A stretch of DNA of 64,000 bases, taken from assembly GCF_010725725.1 (NCBI RefSeq), contig NZ_AP022599.1, forward strand, positions 806,001 to 870,000, read 5' to 3'. The position numbers and the translations under genes are program-made. This stretch comes from Mycolicibacterium pulveris (GTDB lineage Bacteria > Actinomycetota > Actinomycetes > Mycobacteriales > Mycobacteriaceae). Below the pieces are notes generated by a model. The model did no database searches and was not told where the DNA came from. It was given only the letters and a program-made list of their open reading frames with translations. Shown in pieces: positions 1-9,083 of this stretch; the stretch's first letter is position 1, and every line of letters begins with the position of its first letter.

Positions 1-326
1 AGCGAGTCCAGGCCGTCGAGCTTGGCCAGCGGCACCGGCACCCCGATCACCGGCAACGACGTCGCCGCGGCGACCATGCCGGGCAGATGCGCCGCTCCCC
101 CCGCACCGGCGATGATCACCGCGATGCCGCGCCCCGCGGCGCTCTGCGCGTAGTCGAGCATGCGGGCCGGGGTGCGGTGTGCGGAGACGACGCCGACCTC
201 GAACGGAACGTCGAACTCGGCGAGCGCCTCTGCGGCCTCCTGCATGACGGGCCAGTCGCTGTCGCTGCCCATGATCACACCGACCCGGGGTGCGGGGGTC
301 GACCTCTGCTGCTCAGTGCGCGTCAT
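1..326 (-). CDS. purE: N5-carboxyaminoimidazole ribonucleotide mutase, 3' part outside window
   Basis: PurE interconverts N5-CAIR and CAIR in cytosolic de novo purine synthesis. The visible 108 residues hold the class I PurE signature: [13 protein letters not shown] near the N-terminus, [11 protein letters not shown], and the glycine/alanine-rich [14 protein letters not shown] segment. The ATG at 326 starts MTRTEQQR and lies inside the 3' end of purK, which overlaps it by 14 bp, so the two are probably translationally coupled. The C-terminal third lies beyond position 1. The purE-purK pair is standard in mycobacteria (recalled as Rv3275c-Rv3276c). Confidence 0.95.
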   Translation of the reverse strand, partial: MTRTEQQRSTPAPRVGVIMGSDSDWPVMQEAAEALAEFDVPFEVGVVSAHRTPARMLDYAQSAAGRGIAVIIAGAGGAAHLPGMVAAATSLPVIGVPVPLAKLDGLDS

Positions 327-1539
327 GTGGGTCCCATCCGTCCGTCCATTCCGCATGCGACAACCAGTGCGCCGCCCTGGATGCGCGTTCCCGCACCTCG
401 ACGACGTACGCGTCGTCGTCCACCGAACCCGTGGCTTCGCCGATGATGTTGACATGACCGATCTTTCGGCCTGGCCGCTCCGACTTGCCGTAGAGGTGAA
501 CCTTGGCGTCGGGCATCCGCGCGAACAGGTGATGCAACCGCTCATCCATGCTTATCTGCGGGATCTGTTGTGCGCCAAGCACATTGGCCATCACGATAAC
601 CGGCGCGATCGGGGCGGTGTCGCCCAGCGGGTAGTCGAGCACCGCGCGCAGGTGTTGTTCGAACTGGCTGGTTCGGGCGCCGTCCATGGTCCAATGCCCG
701 GAGTTGTGGGGGCGCATCGCGAGTTCGTTGACCAGCAGCCTGCCGTCGACCGTCTCGAAGAGTTCGACGGCCAACACCCCGACGACACCGAGTTCCTCGG
801 CCAGTCGTAACCCCAATTGTGTTGCGGCGCTCTTGAGGTCATCGTCCAAATTAGGCGCGGGCGCGATCGCCTCGACGCAGATGCCGTCGCGTTGCACGGT
901 CTGCACCACCGGCCACGCCGCCCCTTGACCGAACGGGGAGCGCGCCACCAACGCGGCCAGCTCGCGCCGCATCTCGACCTTTTCCTCGACGAGCACGGCC
1001 GCCCCGGCCGCCAGGTGCCGCTCTGCGGCGTCGCGCGCGTCGGCGACGTCACGCGCCAGCGTCACACCGCGGCCGTCGTAGCCGCCGCGTGCGGTCTTGA
1101 CCACGAGCGGGGCACCGACACGGGCGGCGAACGCATCGACGTCGGCGGGCCCGGCGACGGCCGCGAACCGTGGCACCGGCGCGTCCAGCGCCTCCAACCG
1201 CCGGCGCATCACCAGTTTGTCCTGCGCGTGGATCAGCGCCGACGGCGGCGGCGCCACGTTCACCCCGTCGGCCAGCAGCTTCTCCAGCAGCTCGGTGGGC
1301 ACGTGTTCGTGGTCGAAGGTCAGCACGTCGGCGCCGTCGGCCGCGCGGCGCAGCGCGTCGAGGTCGGTGTGCGCGCCGATCACCACATCGGGGCTGACCT
1401 GCGCGGCCGGGTCGTCGGCGGAGACGGCCAGCACCCGCAGCGTCTGGCCCAGCGCGATCGCGGCCTGATGGGTCATCCTGGCCAGTTGCCCGCCACCGAT
1501 CATGGTCACCAGCGGGGGCCCGCTCGAGGTTCGCGACAC
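313..1539 (-). CDS. purK: N5-carboxyaminoimidazole ribonucleotide synthase
   Basis: PurK makes N5-CAIR from AIR, ATP and bicarbonate, directly upstream of PurE in the purine pathway. The 408-residue protein starts with the Rossmann-like [10 protein letters not shown] motif and has the ATP-grasp elements [13 protein letters not shown] and the late [14 protein letters not shown] segment that binds Mg-ATP and AIR. The GTG at 1539 is the longest sensible start; an in-frame ATG at 1503 immediately before IGGGQ is an alternative. It forms an operon with purE (14 bp overlap). A 103-bp gap separates it from the divergent gtrA-like gene. Confidence 0.95.
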   Translation of the reverse strand: MSRTSSGPPLVTMIGGGQLARMTHQAAIALGQTLRVLAVSADDPAAQVSPDVVIGAHTDLDALRRAADGADVLTFDHEHVPTELLEKLLADGVNVAPPPSALIHAQDKLVMRRRLEALDAPVPRFAAVAGPADVDAFAARVGAPLVVKTARGGYDGRGVTLARDVADARDAAERHLAAGAAVLVEEKVEMRRELAALVARSPFGQGAAWPVVQTVQRDGICVEAIAPAPNLDDDLKSAATQLGLRLAEELGVVGVLAVELFETVDGRLLVNELAMRPHNSGHWTMDGARTSQFEQHLRAVLDYPLGDTAPIAPVIVMANVLGAQQIPQISMDERLHHLFARMPDAKVHLYGKSERPGRKIGHVNIIGEATGSVDDDAYVVEVRERASRAAHWLSHAEWTDGWDPHDAH

Positions 1540-1642
1540 GCCCTTATCGTGTCATGGCCCCGGTCGGCCGCCTCGCCTGCCTTACGGCCGCTAACCAGCG
1601 CGGCTACGCGTCGGTAGCGGGATTTCCGTAGACTGCCCTTTT

Positions 1643-2362
1643 GTGTCCTTTACCGATGCCACGATCGCGCGGCTGCCCCGCCCGATTCGCCCGTACCTGG
1701 AACGGCATCACGAACTGATCAAGTTCGCGATTGTGGGCGCGACCACATTCGTCATCGACTCCGCGGTGTTCTACACGCTCAAGCTGACCGTGCTGGAGCC
1801 CAAACCCGTCACGGCGAAGATCATCGCGGGCATCGTCGCGGTGATAGCGTCCTACATCCTCAACCGCGAATGGAGCTTCCGCGACCGGGGCGGCCGAGAA
1901 CGCCACCACGAGGCGCTGATGTTCTTCGGAGTCAGCGGCGTCGGAGTGGTGCTGAGCATGGCGCCGCTGTGGTTCTCCAGTTACGTGCTGATGCTGCGGG
2001 TGCCCGAGGTCAGCCTGACCGTGGAGAACATCGCCGACTTCGTCTCCGCCTACATCATCGGCAACCTGTTGCAGATGGCGTTCCGGTTCTGGGCGTTCCG
2101 GCGCTGGGTCTTTCCTGACGAGTTCGGTCGCAACCCCGACAAGGCCATCGAATCGGCCCTCACCGACGGCGGGATCGCAGAGGCGCTGGAGGACCACGCG
2201 GAACACGTGCGCGGCATCGGCTCTGCGGCTGGCTCCCTCAACGGTTCTGCTACCGGCGCTGCTACCGGCAACGTCACCCCGTTGCGCCGCCCCAACCGGC
2301 GCGCCAGGCGGCTGGATCAGCTCGGCGACTCCTCCGAGCCCAGCGTGTCGAAGACTTCGTGA
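1643..2362 (+). CDS. GtrA-family membrane protein
   Basis: GtrA-like proteins are small four-helix membrane proteins, often thought to help flip or present polyprenyl-linked sugars for cell-envelope glycosylation. Hydrophobic segments fall at roughly residues 27-47, 55-73, 92-115 and 128-148. Two GtrA hallmarks are present: NREWSF after helix 2 and FRFWAFRRWVF after helix 4. A hydrophilic tail of about 85 residues follows, with a short Gly/Ser/Ala/Thr-rich stretch. The start is a GTG. Its 3' end overlaps the convergent PH-domain gene by 46 bp. It corresponds in position to Rv3277 of M. tuberculosis. Confidence 0.85.
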   Translation: MSFTDATIARLPRPIRPYLERHHELIKFAIVGATTFVIDSAVFYTLKLTVLEPKPVTAKIIAGIVAVIASYILNREWSFRDRGGRERHHEALMFFGVSGVGVVLSMAPLWFSSYVLMLRVPEVSLTVENIADFVSAYIIGNLLQMAFRFWAFRRWVFPDEFGRNPDKAIESALTDGGIAEALEDHAEHVRGIGSAAGSLNGSATGAATGNVTPLRRPNRRARRLDQLGDSSEPSVSKTS

Positions 2363-2835
2363 TACAGCAGCGAGTGCACTCGTTCCACTCGCGGGATGTC
2401 GTAGAACTCCAGCGGATCCTGCGACGCTGACTCGATGATCAGCGTGCCGGTGCGCAGCATCCGGTCGACCAGCCCGTGCCGGAACTCGACGCTGTTGACC
2501 CGGGCCAGCGGGATGTCGATGCCCGACCGCGTCAACACGCCGTGACGAAACATCACCCGCCGGTCGGTGATGACGAAATGCGTTGTCCACCAGTTGAGGA
2601 ACGGCCAGAGCGTCAGCCATCCGACGATCACCAGCCAGACGGCGGCGATCACGATGAGCACGACGTTGCGCGCGGTGGGGTCCCATCCGGTCTGGTTGAC
2701 GTAGCCGGCGCCGAACGCCGCCAACGCGGTGGCCACCAGCAGGATCAGGATCGGCCCGATCAGCCGCTTCCAGTGCGGATGGCGGTGCAGCACCACCTGT
2801 TCGTCGGTGGCCAGCACGTTGTCCGGATATCCCAT
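2317..2835 (-). CDS. Membrane protein with bacterial PH domain (DUF304-like)
   Basis: This is a 172-residue protein with two hydrophobic helices near residues 24-45 and 52-75, followed by a bacterial PH (YdbS-like) domain beginning around TDRRVMFRHGVL and continuing through GIDIPLARVNSVEF and IIESASQDP. Such domains sit on the cytoplasmic face of the membrane; the biochemical role is unknown. It starts at an ATG (MGYPDNVLATDEQ) and lies downstream of birA across an imperfect inverted repeat. Its position between gtrA-like and birA matches Rv3278c. Confidence 0.85.
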   Translation of the reverse strand: MGYPDNVLATDEQVVLHRHPHWKRLIGPILILLVATALAAFGAGYVNQTGWDPTARNVVLIVIAAVWLVIVGWLTLWPFLNWWTTHFVITDRRVMFRHGVLTRSGIDIPLARVNSVEFRHGLVDRMLRTGTLIIESASQDPLEFYDIPRVERVHSLLYHEVFDTLGSEESPS

Positions 2836-2850
2836 GACGAGAACCTTAAG

Positions 2851-2903
2851 GCGATTTGGGCGTGTTTTGTCCTGCTGAGCGTGACCAAACGCACCGAAAT
2901 CGC
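2851..2903 (-). terminator. Imperfect inverted repeat downstream of birA
   Basis: The left arm 2851-2869 (starting GCGATTTGGGCG) can pair with the right arm 2886-2903 (ending CACCGAAATCGC); seven outer bases are perfect, with mismatches inside and a loop of about 16 nt. It abuts the birA stop codon, so it is well placed to end transcription from birA. A closely similar arm sequence occurs in the hairpin after accA3 (32902-32950). Confidence 0.5.
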
Positions 2904-3709
2904 TATGAGGCCGGGCGCAGGTGCACGATGTCGCCCGCGGACACCCGCGTCGGGCTCCCGTCGGCGTCGATGACCAACCTGCCCTGCTCGTCGATGTCGG
3001 CGGCCAGCCCGACGATCTCGGCGCCGCCCGGCAGCATCGCGCGCACGGTCATCCCGAGGGTCAGGCTGCGGGCTCGGTAGTCGGCGATCAGGCCGGGGTC
3101 GACGCCGCCGGAACGCCGCCACGAGTCGATGCGACGGCCCAGTTCGTGCAGTACGCGCCGGGTCAACTCCTGGCGGTCCGGCGCGGGCACCCCGAGTTCG
3201 ACCAGCGAGGTGACGCCGGGCACCCCGATCTCGGCGCCGCGCAGCGAGACGTTGAGCCCGATGCCGACCACCACCGCATGGCGGGCCGGGGCGACCTCGG
3301 CGAGGATCCCCGCCAGCTTGCCGCCGTCGGCGAGCACGTCGTTGGGCCACTTCAGGCCCGCAGGCACACCGGTGTCGGCGACCGCGTCGACGATCGCCAC
3401 GCCGGTCGCCAGCGGCAACCATCCCCAGGCTTGGCTGGGCACCGAGGCGGCGTCGACGCCGACGGACATGGTGATCTGCGCGTACGGCACCGCCGACCAG
3501 CTTCGGCCCTGCCTGCCGCGTCCGGCGGTCTGGTGCTCGGCGATCAGCACGGCGCCGTCGATGGCCTCGCCGCCGTCCGCGCGGGCGATCAGGTCGGCGT
3601 TGGTGGAGCCGGTTTCGGCCACCACGTCGATGCGACGCCACAGCGGCGATACGCCGATGACGCTGTCGCGCAGCGTCGCCTCGTCGAGCGGAACCCGGTC
3701 AGCAGTCAT
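2903..3709 (-). CDS. birA: Biotin--[acetyl-CoA-carboxylase] ligase
   Basis: BirA activates biotin with ATP and attaches it to the biotin carboxyl carrier domain; the likely target here is AccA3 encoded at 31.1 kb. The 268-residue protein has the biotin/AMP loop GRGRQGRSW (about residues 59-67) and the KWPNDVLADGGKLAGIL segment with its conserved lysines. It has no N-terminal helix-turn-helix, so it is a monofunctional ligase, not a repressor. The ATG at 3709 (MTADRVPLDE) was chosen because it overlaps the upstream lipase stop by 11 bp and matches the family length; a longer reading frame upstream has no family resemblance. Confidence 0.93.
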   Translation of the reverse strand: MTADRVPLDEATLRDSVIGVSPLWRRIDVVAETGSTNADLIARADGGEAIDGAVLIAEHQTAGRGRQGRSWSAVPYAQITMSVGVDAASVPSQAWGWLPLATGVAIVDAVADTGVPAGLKWPNDVLADGGKLAGILAEVAPARHAVVVGIGLNVSLRGAEIGVPGVTSLVELGVPAPDRQELTRRVLHELGRRIDSWRRSGGVDPGLIADYRARSLTLGMTVRAMLPGGAEIVGLAADIDEQGRLVIDADGSPTRVSAGDIVHLRPAS

Positions 3710-4955
3710 CGGGCGCTTGTCTGCCTGCGAACCGGTCACCGATCCAGTCGAGCATCTCGATCGCGTCGGCGGGGTTGTGTCCCCCTTCGGGATCGAACTC
3801 GATCGACACCACCCCACCGAGCGCGCATGCTTCCTCGATCGCAGCCCTGGTCCACTCGGCGTCGATGAACGGGTCCTTCCCGCCGTAGAACACGTAAAGC
3901 GGTGCCGACAAAGGCTTTTGGGGCAGCGCCCAGTCTTCGAGCAACCCCCGCAGCCGGTCGGCCGCCTGCGCGGTCTTGGGAATGAACTCTCGCGGCCCGA
4001 TCCGTTGGATCGCCGCGGCGCGGCGGTAGGCGCCTTCTTCGGTGCAGTCCGACAGCGCGTCCCAGTGGCGCGCGGCCTCGAAGTGGCGGTAGTCGTCGCG
4101 GTTGAGATCGGGATGCAGCCGCGCCAGCGACTCGACCACCGCGTGCATGACGGGCCGCTGCTCGACGGTCAAAGTGCCCTCCTCGGCCTTCGCCACGATT
4201 CCGGAGATGTCGGCGGCCGGCGCCGACGCGACGGCCCCGACCAGGTTCAGTTCCGGCGCGTAACCCCGCGCCTGTTCGTCAGCGGCCCACGCTGCGGCGC
4301 CACCCTGGGAGTCGCCCAGCGCCGCCCATCGGTCGGACACGTCATCGAAGGTGTTGCGCAGGGCCCGCACCGCGTCGATCATGTTCAGCCCCGCCGTGCG
4401 GGCATCCGAATACGGGTGCACGCCCTTGACGCCGAGCCCTTGATAGTCGGGCAGCGCGACGGCGTAGCCCCGCTGGGTGAGCACCCGGACCACGTTGACG
4501 AGGTTCAGCAGGGACGGCGACAGCGACGGCCCGCATACCGGATCGATGCCCAGCGTGCCGTGCCCGAACGCCAGCACCGGCCACCCGCCCTCCGGCGCGT
4601 CGTCCAGCGGGGTGAAGACCGATCCCGACACCACGGTCGCCGCCCCGGTGTCCCCGGAGGTGGAGCGGTAGACCACCCGGGCCGCCCGCAGCCCTCGCCC
4701 CTCCACGGTGCGGGTGACGCCCGGCATCGTGGTCGCCGACACCAACGACCCCGCGCCGGTGGCTGAGGTGTCGGCAGAGTCGATCGGCACCGGAGGTCCG
4801 CCCGAGGACGGAAACTGGTTCAGCACGCGGATCGCGAGCATCGTGGCGATCGGCCGCAACGGCACGATGACCAGCGCACCCAGCACGACGGCCACCAGTG
4901 CGACGGCCACGACCAGCACCGCGGTGCGCGTCGGGCCGCTGCGTTGGCTCGGCAT
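3699..4955 (-). CDS. Secreted or membrane-anchored LIP-family lipase (paralogue 1 of 4)
   Basis: This is a 418-residue alpha/beta hydrolase of the secretory-lipase (LIP) family. One hydrophobic N-terminal helix at about residues 11-33 should anchor or export it. The expected catalytic triad is present: Ser216 in GDSQG, Asp361 in GGKDPF and His393 in GGHNPAD. The oxyanion region FGHGTLGID and the LPDYQGLG motif are shared with the other three paralogues in this window. The ATG at 4955 is preceded by AGGAG five bases away, which favours it over an in-frame GTG start 51 bp upstream. It overlaps birA by 11 bp. The natural ester substrate is unknown; its neighbours suggest acylated EPS or envelope glycolipid. 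Confidence 0.85.
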   Translation of the reverse strand: MPSQRSGPTRTAVLVVAVALVAVVLGALVIVPLRPIATMLAIRVLNQFPSSGGPPVPIDSADTSATGAGSLVSATTMPGVTRTVEGRGLRAARVVYRSTSGDTGAATVVSGSVFTPLDDAPEGGWPVLAFGHGTLGIDPVCGPSLSPSLLNLVNVVRVLTQRGYAVALPDYQGLGVKGVHPYSDARTAGLNMIDAVRALRNTFDDVSDRWAALGDSQGGAAAWAADEQARGYAPELNLVGAVASAPAADISGIVAKAEEGTLTVEQRPVMHAVVESLARLHPDLNRDDYRHFEAARHWDALSDCTEEGAYRRAAAIQRIGPREFIPKTAQAADRLRGLLEDWALPQKPLSAPLYVFYGGKDPFIDAEWTRAAIEEACALGGVVSIEFDPEGGHNPADAIEMLDWIGDRFAGRQAPDDC

Positions 4956-5089
4956 GGATCTCCTGCTCAGGTGGTCGTCGCGCGCCACGGATGGCGGCGG
5001 GACCATCCTATTCAGCGAACATCACCGCGACGGCTCCGGGCGACCCGGTGCGCGCGGGCCGCTTTTTGCAGCGACTCATTGCGTGCCGC

Positions 5090-5165
5090 GAATATTTTTG
5101 CGGTGAGGATCGCACCAATAATTATAAATGGGCGTCAATTATTTCTTTTGTGCGTTGCTGGATGC
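5090..5165. other. AT-rich intergenic patch upstream of lipase 1
   Basis: The 262-bp gap between lipase 1 and the priming transferase has no gene. It includes an AT-rich patch very unlike the flanking high-GC sequence. On the minus strand it contains a perfect TATAAT hexamer (5126-5121), in the right direction to serve as part of a promoter for lipase 1 and birA, although a TTGACG only 6 nt away is badly spaced. It could also be a binding site for the AT-preferring nucleoid protein Lsr2. Confidence 0.35.
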
Positions 5166-5217
5166 CGACAGCGCGGCGCGCGGATATTTCGGAATATGGA
5201 TAGCTGACGGGCGTTGA

Positions 5218-6720
5218 TCAGTACGCGCCGGAGCCGGCGGCGACCGTCCGGATGGTCTTGGCGGCGATCAGCAGGTCGTTGGTGATCGACCAGTTCTCCA
5301 CGTAGGACAGATCCAGCCGCACCGAGTCCTCCCAGGACAGATCGGAGCGGCCGCTCACCTGCCACAGCCCGGTGATTCCCGGCAGCACCAGCAGGCGGCG
5401 GCGAACCTGGTCGGTGTAGGTGTCGACCTCCCGGCGCAACGGCGGGCGCGGCCCCACCACGCTCATGTCGCGGCGCAGCACGTTGATGAACTGGGGTAGC
5501 TCGTCGATGCTGTATCGACGCAGGAACCTGCCCACCTTGGTGACGCGCGGGTCTTCGCGGATCTTGAACAGCACACCGCCGACGCTCTCGTTGATGTCCA
5601 GCAGCCGCTCGAGTTCCTTGTCGGCCCCCTCGACCATGGTGCGGAACTTGAGCATCTGGAACGGCCGGCCGTCCAGGCCGATGCGCTCGGACCGGTAGAT
5701 CACCGGACCCCTGCTGGTCAGTTTGATCGCCAGCGCGGCAAGCAGCATCACCGGCAGCGCGCAGGTCAGAACCGTGATCGACACGCAGACGTCGAAGGCC
5801 CGTTTCTGCAGTTTCTTGGTCCCGCTGTACTGGGGCTTCTCGACGTGGATCAACGGCAGCCCGGCCACCGGACGCATCGTCAGGCGAGGGCCTGCGACGT
5901 CGACAACGCCCGGCGAGACCACGAGGTCGACGCCGAGTTTGTCCATCTCCCAGGACAACTCGCGCACCCCTTCGGGGCCGAAGTGGTCGGTGGTGGTCAA
6001 CGCCACGGTGTCGGCGTCGGTTTTCAGGATCGCGTCGTGCACGTGGTGTTCGTCGCCGAATACCGGCAGCGCGCCGACACCGGGCACCTCCAGCGTGCCG
6101 CCGCCTGTCCGGCCGGTCAGGCATACCCCGACCACCGCGAATCCGTAGGACCAACCGCGCGTGAGCGACTGCACCAGGCTGCGTACCGCCCGCACGTCGC
6201 CGACCGCGATCACGTTCTGCACGCACTTGCCCTGGCGACGTTGTCCGGCCAGCACCCGCCGACACAGGCTGCGGCTGCCCAACAGCGCGAGCAGACCGAG
6301 GGGAAGGGCCACCGCGAGGTAGCCACGCGCGTATTCCGGGCGAAAGATCATCAGCCCGACGGCGATCACGCCGACGGTTGCCAGCGTCGCGGAGAACACG
6401 CGGCGGTACTCCTCCACACCGGCACCGACGATGCGGGGTGAGCGGGTGCGGTAGGCCGCCAGCAAGGCCAGCCACGTCCCCCCGACGATGAACGAAAGCA
6501 GCGAGTAGTAGGAGAAGACCCAGAAGTACGCCCCGTGGGGCATCGCCTCGGGTGCGCCGAGCCTGACGAACTGGGCTGCGACGAGGGAGAGCCCGACGAC
6601 GACGACGTCGCTGACGATCAGTGCGAGCCGGTAGGACTTCTGCCACGGCGCACGGGGCGCGGTACCGATCTTGGTCAAGCGAGGCTTAGCGGGGGTGTAA
6701 GCCTCTTCAGCCACGAACAC
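5218..6720 (-). CDS. Polyprenyl-phosphate sugar-1-phosphate transferase priming EPS synthesis
   Basis: This 500-residue protein belongs to the WbaP/CpsE-type exopolysaccharide polyprenyl glycosylphosphotransferases, which load the first sugar phosphate onto undecaprenyl or decaprenyl phosphate at the inner membrane. The N-terminal half has about four hydrophobic helices and a CoA-binding-like domain. The C-terminal bacterial sugar transferase domain starts at KRAFDVCVSI and carries the conserved MLKFRTM, RRYSIDELPQ, VGPRPP and PGITGLWQVSGR motifs. The GTG start at 6720 follows an AGGAGG about 11 nt upstream. This is the initiating enzyme of the EPS locus. A 262-bp gap separates it from the acetylesterase gene. 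Confidence 0.92.
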   Translation of the reverse strand: MFVAEEAYTPAKPRLTKIGTAPRAPWQKSYRLALIVSDVVVVGLSLVAAQFVRLGAPEAMPHGAYFWVFSYYSLLSFIVGGTWLALLAAYRTRSPRIVGAGVEEYRRVFSATLATVGVIAVGLMIFRPEYARGYLAVALPLGLLALLGSRSLCRRVLAGQRRQGKCVQNVIAVGDVRAVRSLVQSLTRGWSYGFAVVGVCLTGRTGGGTLEVPGVGALPVFGDEHHVHDAILKTDADTVALTTTDHFGPEGVRELSWEMDKLGVDLVVSPGVVDVAGPRLTMRPVAGLPLIHVEKPQYSGTKKLQKRAFDVCVSITVLTCALPVMLLAALAIKLTSRGPVIYRSERIGLDGRPFQMLKFRTMVEGADKELERLLDINESVGGVLFKIREDPRVTKVGRFLRRYSIDELPQFINVLRRDMSVVGPRPPLRREVDTYTDQVRRRLLVLPGITGLWQVSGRSDLSWEDSVRLDLSYVENWSITNDLLIAAKTIRTVAAGSGAY

Positions 6721-6982
6721 GGCTAGGCATTCCTCCTAAGCTTTGCTGATGGCTATCGGCCCCCCGACCAATCGCGAGCGCGTATTTACTATGTCAAAGT
6801 TTGCCCGAGTCCGCTACCCATATGAGGAATTAGCTGGTCAGCGGCGAGTGTCTCGCCGCGCCGTCTTCGCGAAGCCGGCAAATCCATATGTACCCAAAAC
6901 CGTGCCGCGCAAGCAGCGAAAACCGATGCGTCCCGGGCACCGGCGCGACACGTCCGCACCCCGGTGGGGCTCGCCGATGACG
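6721..6982. promoter_or_regulatory. Intergenic region upstream of the priming transferase
   Basis: No gene is visible. The minus strand carries the AGGAGG ribosome binding site of the transferase and, around 6788-6806, the sequence TTGACA followed by TAGTAAAT, giving promoter-like but not ideally spaced hexamers. The region is less GC-rich than its surroundings. The first bases also form the downstream end of the acetylesterase operon, but I see no strong terminator hairpin. Confidence 0.35.
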
Positions 6983-7876
6983 TCAGCCGGATGCGTACCG
7001 CGCCAGCTGGTCGGTTCGCATCCGGCGGTATTCGTGCCACATGTCGTGCCCCATCTGCCGCAACCCCGCGCCGTTGTAGTGCCGGTCGGTCTCGGAGTTG
7101 ACCGACTTGCGCGGTCCGGGAATGAACGCCGTGCCGGGCACCCGGTCGGGCGTGTCGACGTGCACGGCATGGATCTTCGAATAATCGCGGCCGCTGAGCT
7201 CCATCTCCTCTGGCGCCATCCCGCCCAACAACACCGGCAGGTCCGCTCCGTAGCGCGCGCGCAGGTCCTCGATCAGGGAGTCGAGCTTGGCCTGATACAC
7301 CGGGGCGGCGGTCAGCGGAACGTCGCTTTCGCCCTGATGCCACAGCACCGCGGCCACCTCGCTGCCCGGATGGGTCGTCAGCGCCTTGTCGATGGCGGCC
7401 ACCGCGCGCCGGTAGAGGTTGACCCGGGTGCGGGTGTCGGCGGGATCCCAGGTGTAGCCGTTCTTCGGGGTGAACGACGTGTCACCGCGCGCGCCCGGGA
7501 CGAGAAGCACCGTGCGTCCGGTCTCGTCGGCCAGATGCTTGGCGAACGTCAGCCCGAAACCCACACCCTTACCGGGGATCTCATGGATGAGCGGCTCAAC
7601 GGCCAACACGGCCTCACCCTTGGACGGCCCGCACATCGCCCACTGATGGACGCGGGGATGCGGTCGGTCCTGGCCGTTCAGATCGAGCCCACGGCCCATG
7701 CCGAACGCGTTCGACTGGCCCAGCACCGGCACGATCAGGTAACCGCGCTCGGGGGGCGTGACGTCGATTCCCTTCGGGGCGAGCATGCGCAGCACCACGC
7801 ATTTGGTCTCGGTCAGCGCCCGCCGCCACAGCGGCCAGTCGCCGTCAGGTCCCTGGTGCGGCAGAGGTGCACTCAT
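6983..7876 (-). CDS. SASA/CE6-like carbohydrate acetylesterase
   Basis: This 297-residue protein of the sialate O-acetylesterase-like SGNH group removes acetyl groups from sugars. The nucleophile block GQSNAFGMG is at residues 53-61 (Ser55), and the WHQGESD block around residues 179-185 supplies the oxyanion and histidine region. No signal peptide is evident, so it may act on cytosolic lipid-linked repeat units, or be exported in an unrecognised way. It is the last gene of a seven-gene minus-strand operon that includes an acyltransferase and three lipases. Its start overlaps lipase 2 by 32 bp, so it belongs to the acylation-editing functions of the EPS locus. Confidence 0.8.
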   Translation of the reverse strand: MSAPLPHQGPDGDWPLWRRALTETKCVVLRMLAPKGIDVTPPERGYLIVPVLGQSNAFGMGRGLDLNGQDRPHPRVHQWAMCGPSKGEAVLAVEPLIHEIPGKGVGFGLTFAKHLADETGRTVLLVPGARGDTSFTPKNGYTWDPADTRTRVNLYRRAVAAIDKALTTHPGSEVAAVLWHQGESDVPLTAAPVYQAKLDSLIEDLRARYGADLPVLLGGMAPEEMELSGRDYSKIHAVHVDTPDRVPGTAFIPGPRKSVNSETDRHYNGAGLRQMGHDMWHEYRRMRTDQLARYASG

Positions 7877-9083
7877 TTGCCACCGGCTTTCCTGCGAATC
7901 TGTCTGTCAGCCAGGCATATTGGGAGCTGATGTCCACGTTGCCGTGTCCCGCTTGCGGCTGTAGGTCCCACACGACCGGGCCCCCGAGCGCGCAGGCCCG
8001 TGCGATCGCGTCGGTGATCCACTGGGCGTCGATGTATTCGTCGCGGCCGCCGTAGGAGACCGACAGCGGCGCCGTGAGCGGCTGCTGCGGCAGTGCCCAC
8101 TGGCGCAGCAGCTCGCGCAACCGTTCGGCGGCCCGCGGTGTCTTCGGTGCCAAGTCGCCCGGCGCAAGCGCCTCCGCGGCCTCCTTGCGGTCCAGCCCCT
8201 TGGCGCCCGAACACGACGACAGCACGTCCCAGTATTCGGCGGCGGCGCCGCTGCGGAAGTCGTCCCGGTTGAGATCGGGGTGCAGCCGCGCCAGCGTCTC
8301 GACCACCGACTGAAACGCCGGACGTTGGTAGTACGTCAACGTGTGCTCCTGCGCCTTGTCGACGAGGCCGGTGACGTCGACGGCCGGAACCATCGCAACC
8401 ACGCCGACCAGGTCGAGTTCGGGTGCGTAGGCGCCCGACTGCTCCCCTGCGGCCCAGACCGCACCGCCGCCCTGTGACCCGCCAAGCGCGGCCCACTTGT
8501 GGGAGATGTCGTCGAAGGTGTGGCGCAGTGCGCGCACCGAGTCGATGATGTTGAGCCCCGCGGTCTTGGCGTCGAGGTAGGGATGGATGCCCGGCGCGCC
8601 GAGCCCCTGGTAGTCGGCGAAGGCGACGGCGTAACCCTTCCGCACCAGCCCGACCACCATGGAGGACATGCCCAGCAGTGAGTCGGACAGCGACGGCGCG
8701 CAGGGCTCGTCGATACCAGTCGTGCCGTGCCCGAACGCCACCACCGGCCAGCCCTCTTGTGGGGCAGCGCCTTTGGGGGTGTACACCGATCCGGAGACGA
8801 CGGTCGGCTCGCCGGTGTCGCCGTTGGTGGAGTGGTACACCACGCGGGCGGCGTTGAACTCGCTTCCCGCCTTGCTGCGGCTGAGACCCGGCATCGTCAT
8901 GGCGCTGATCAGGTCACCGGGTGCCGACCCGCCGAGGTGCGCGGTCGGGATCGGCTCGGCGTCCGAGCGGGCGGCCGACGCGGCGCCACGGTCGAAGACG
9001 TCGGTGCCGACCGCCCACGCCACCGCCCCTGCGACCAGAACCACCGCTGCCGCGACGGCGAGCCCGACCCGCAGTCGGCCCAT
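7845..9083 (-). CDS. Exported LIP-family lipase (paralogue 2 of 4)
   Basis: This is a 412-residue LIP-family hydrolase with an N-terminal signal anchor (about residues 5-25) followed by an Asp/Ala/Ser-rich linker. The triad is intact: Ser203 in GGSQG, Asp348 in GGRDEY and His380 in QAGHGNVD. It is the closest relative in the window of lipase 1, sharing long blocks such as FGHGTTGID, ADYQGLG and RLHPDLNRDDF. The ATG at 9083 shares a base with the acyltransferase stop (TGATG), so translation is coupled. Co-translation with an acyltransferase suggests the two act on the same acylated polymer or lipid; the substrate itself is not shown by the sequence. Confidence 0.85.
   Translation of the reverse strand: MGRLRVGLAVAAAVVLVAGAVAWAVGTDVFDRGAASAARSDAEPIPTAHLGGSAPGDLISAMTMPGLSRSKAGSEFNAARVVYHSTNGDTGEPTVVSGSVYTPKGAAPQEGWPVVAFGHGTTGIDEPCAPSLSDSLLGMSSMVVGLVRKGYAVAFADYQGLGAPGIHPYLDAKTAGLNIIDSVRALRHTFDDISHKWAALGGSQGGGAVWAAGEQSGAYAPELDLVGVVAMVPAVDVTGLVDKAQEHTLTYYQRPAFQSVVETLARLHPDLNRDDFRSGAAAEYWDVLSSCSGAKGLDRKEAAEALAPGDLAPKTPRAAERLRELLRQWALPQQPLTAPLSVSYGGRDEYIDAQWITDAIARACALGGPVVWDLQPQAGHGNVDISSQYAWLTDRFAGKPVANECTSAAPGT

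Noticed and set aside
3129..4766. 545-codon open frame on the plus strand
   Set aside because: Runs across birA and lipase 1 on the other strand; shadow frame.
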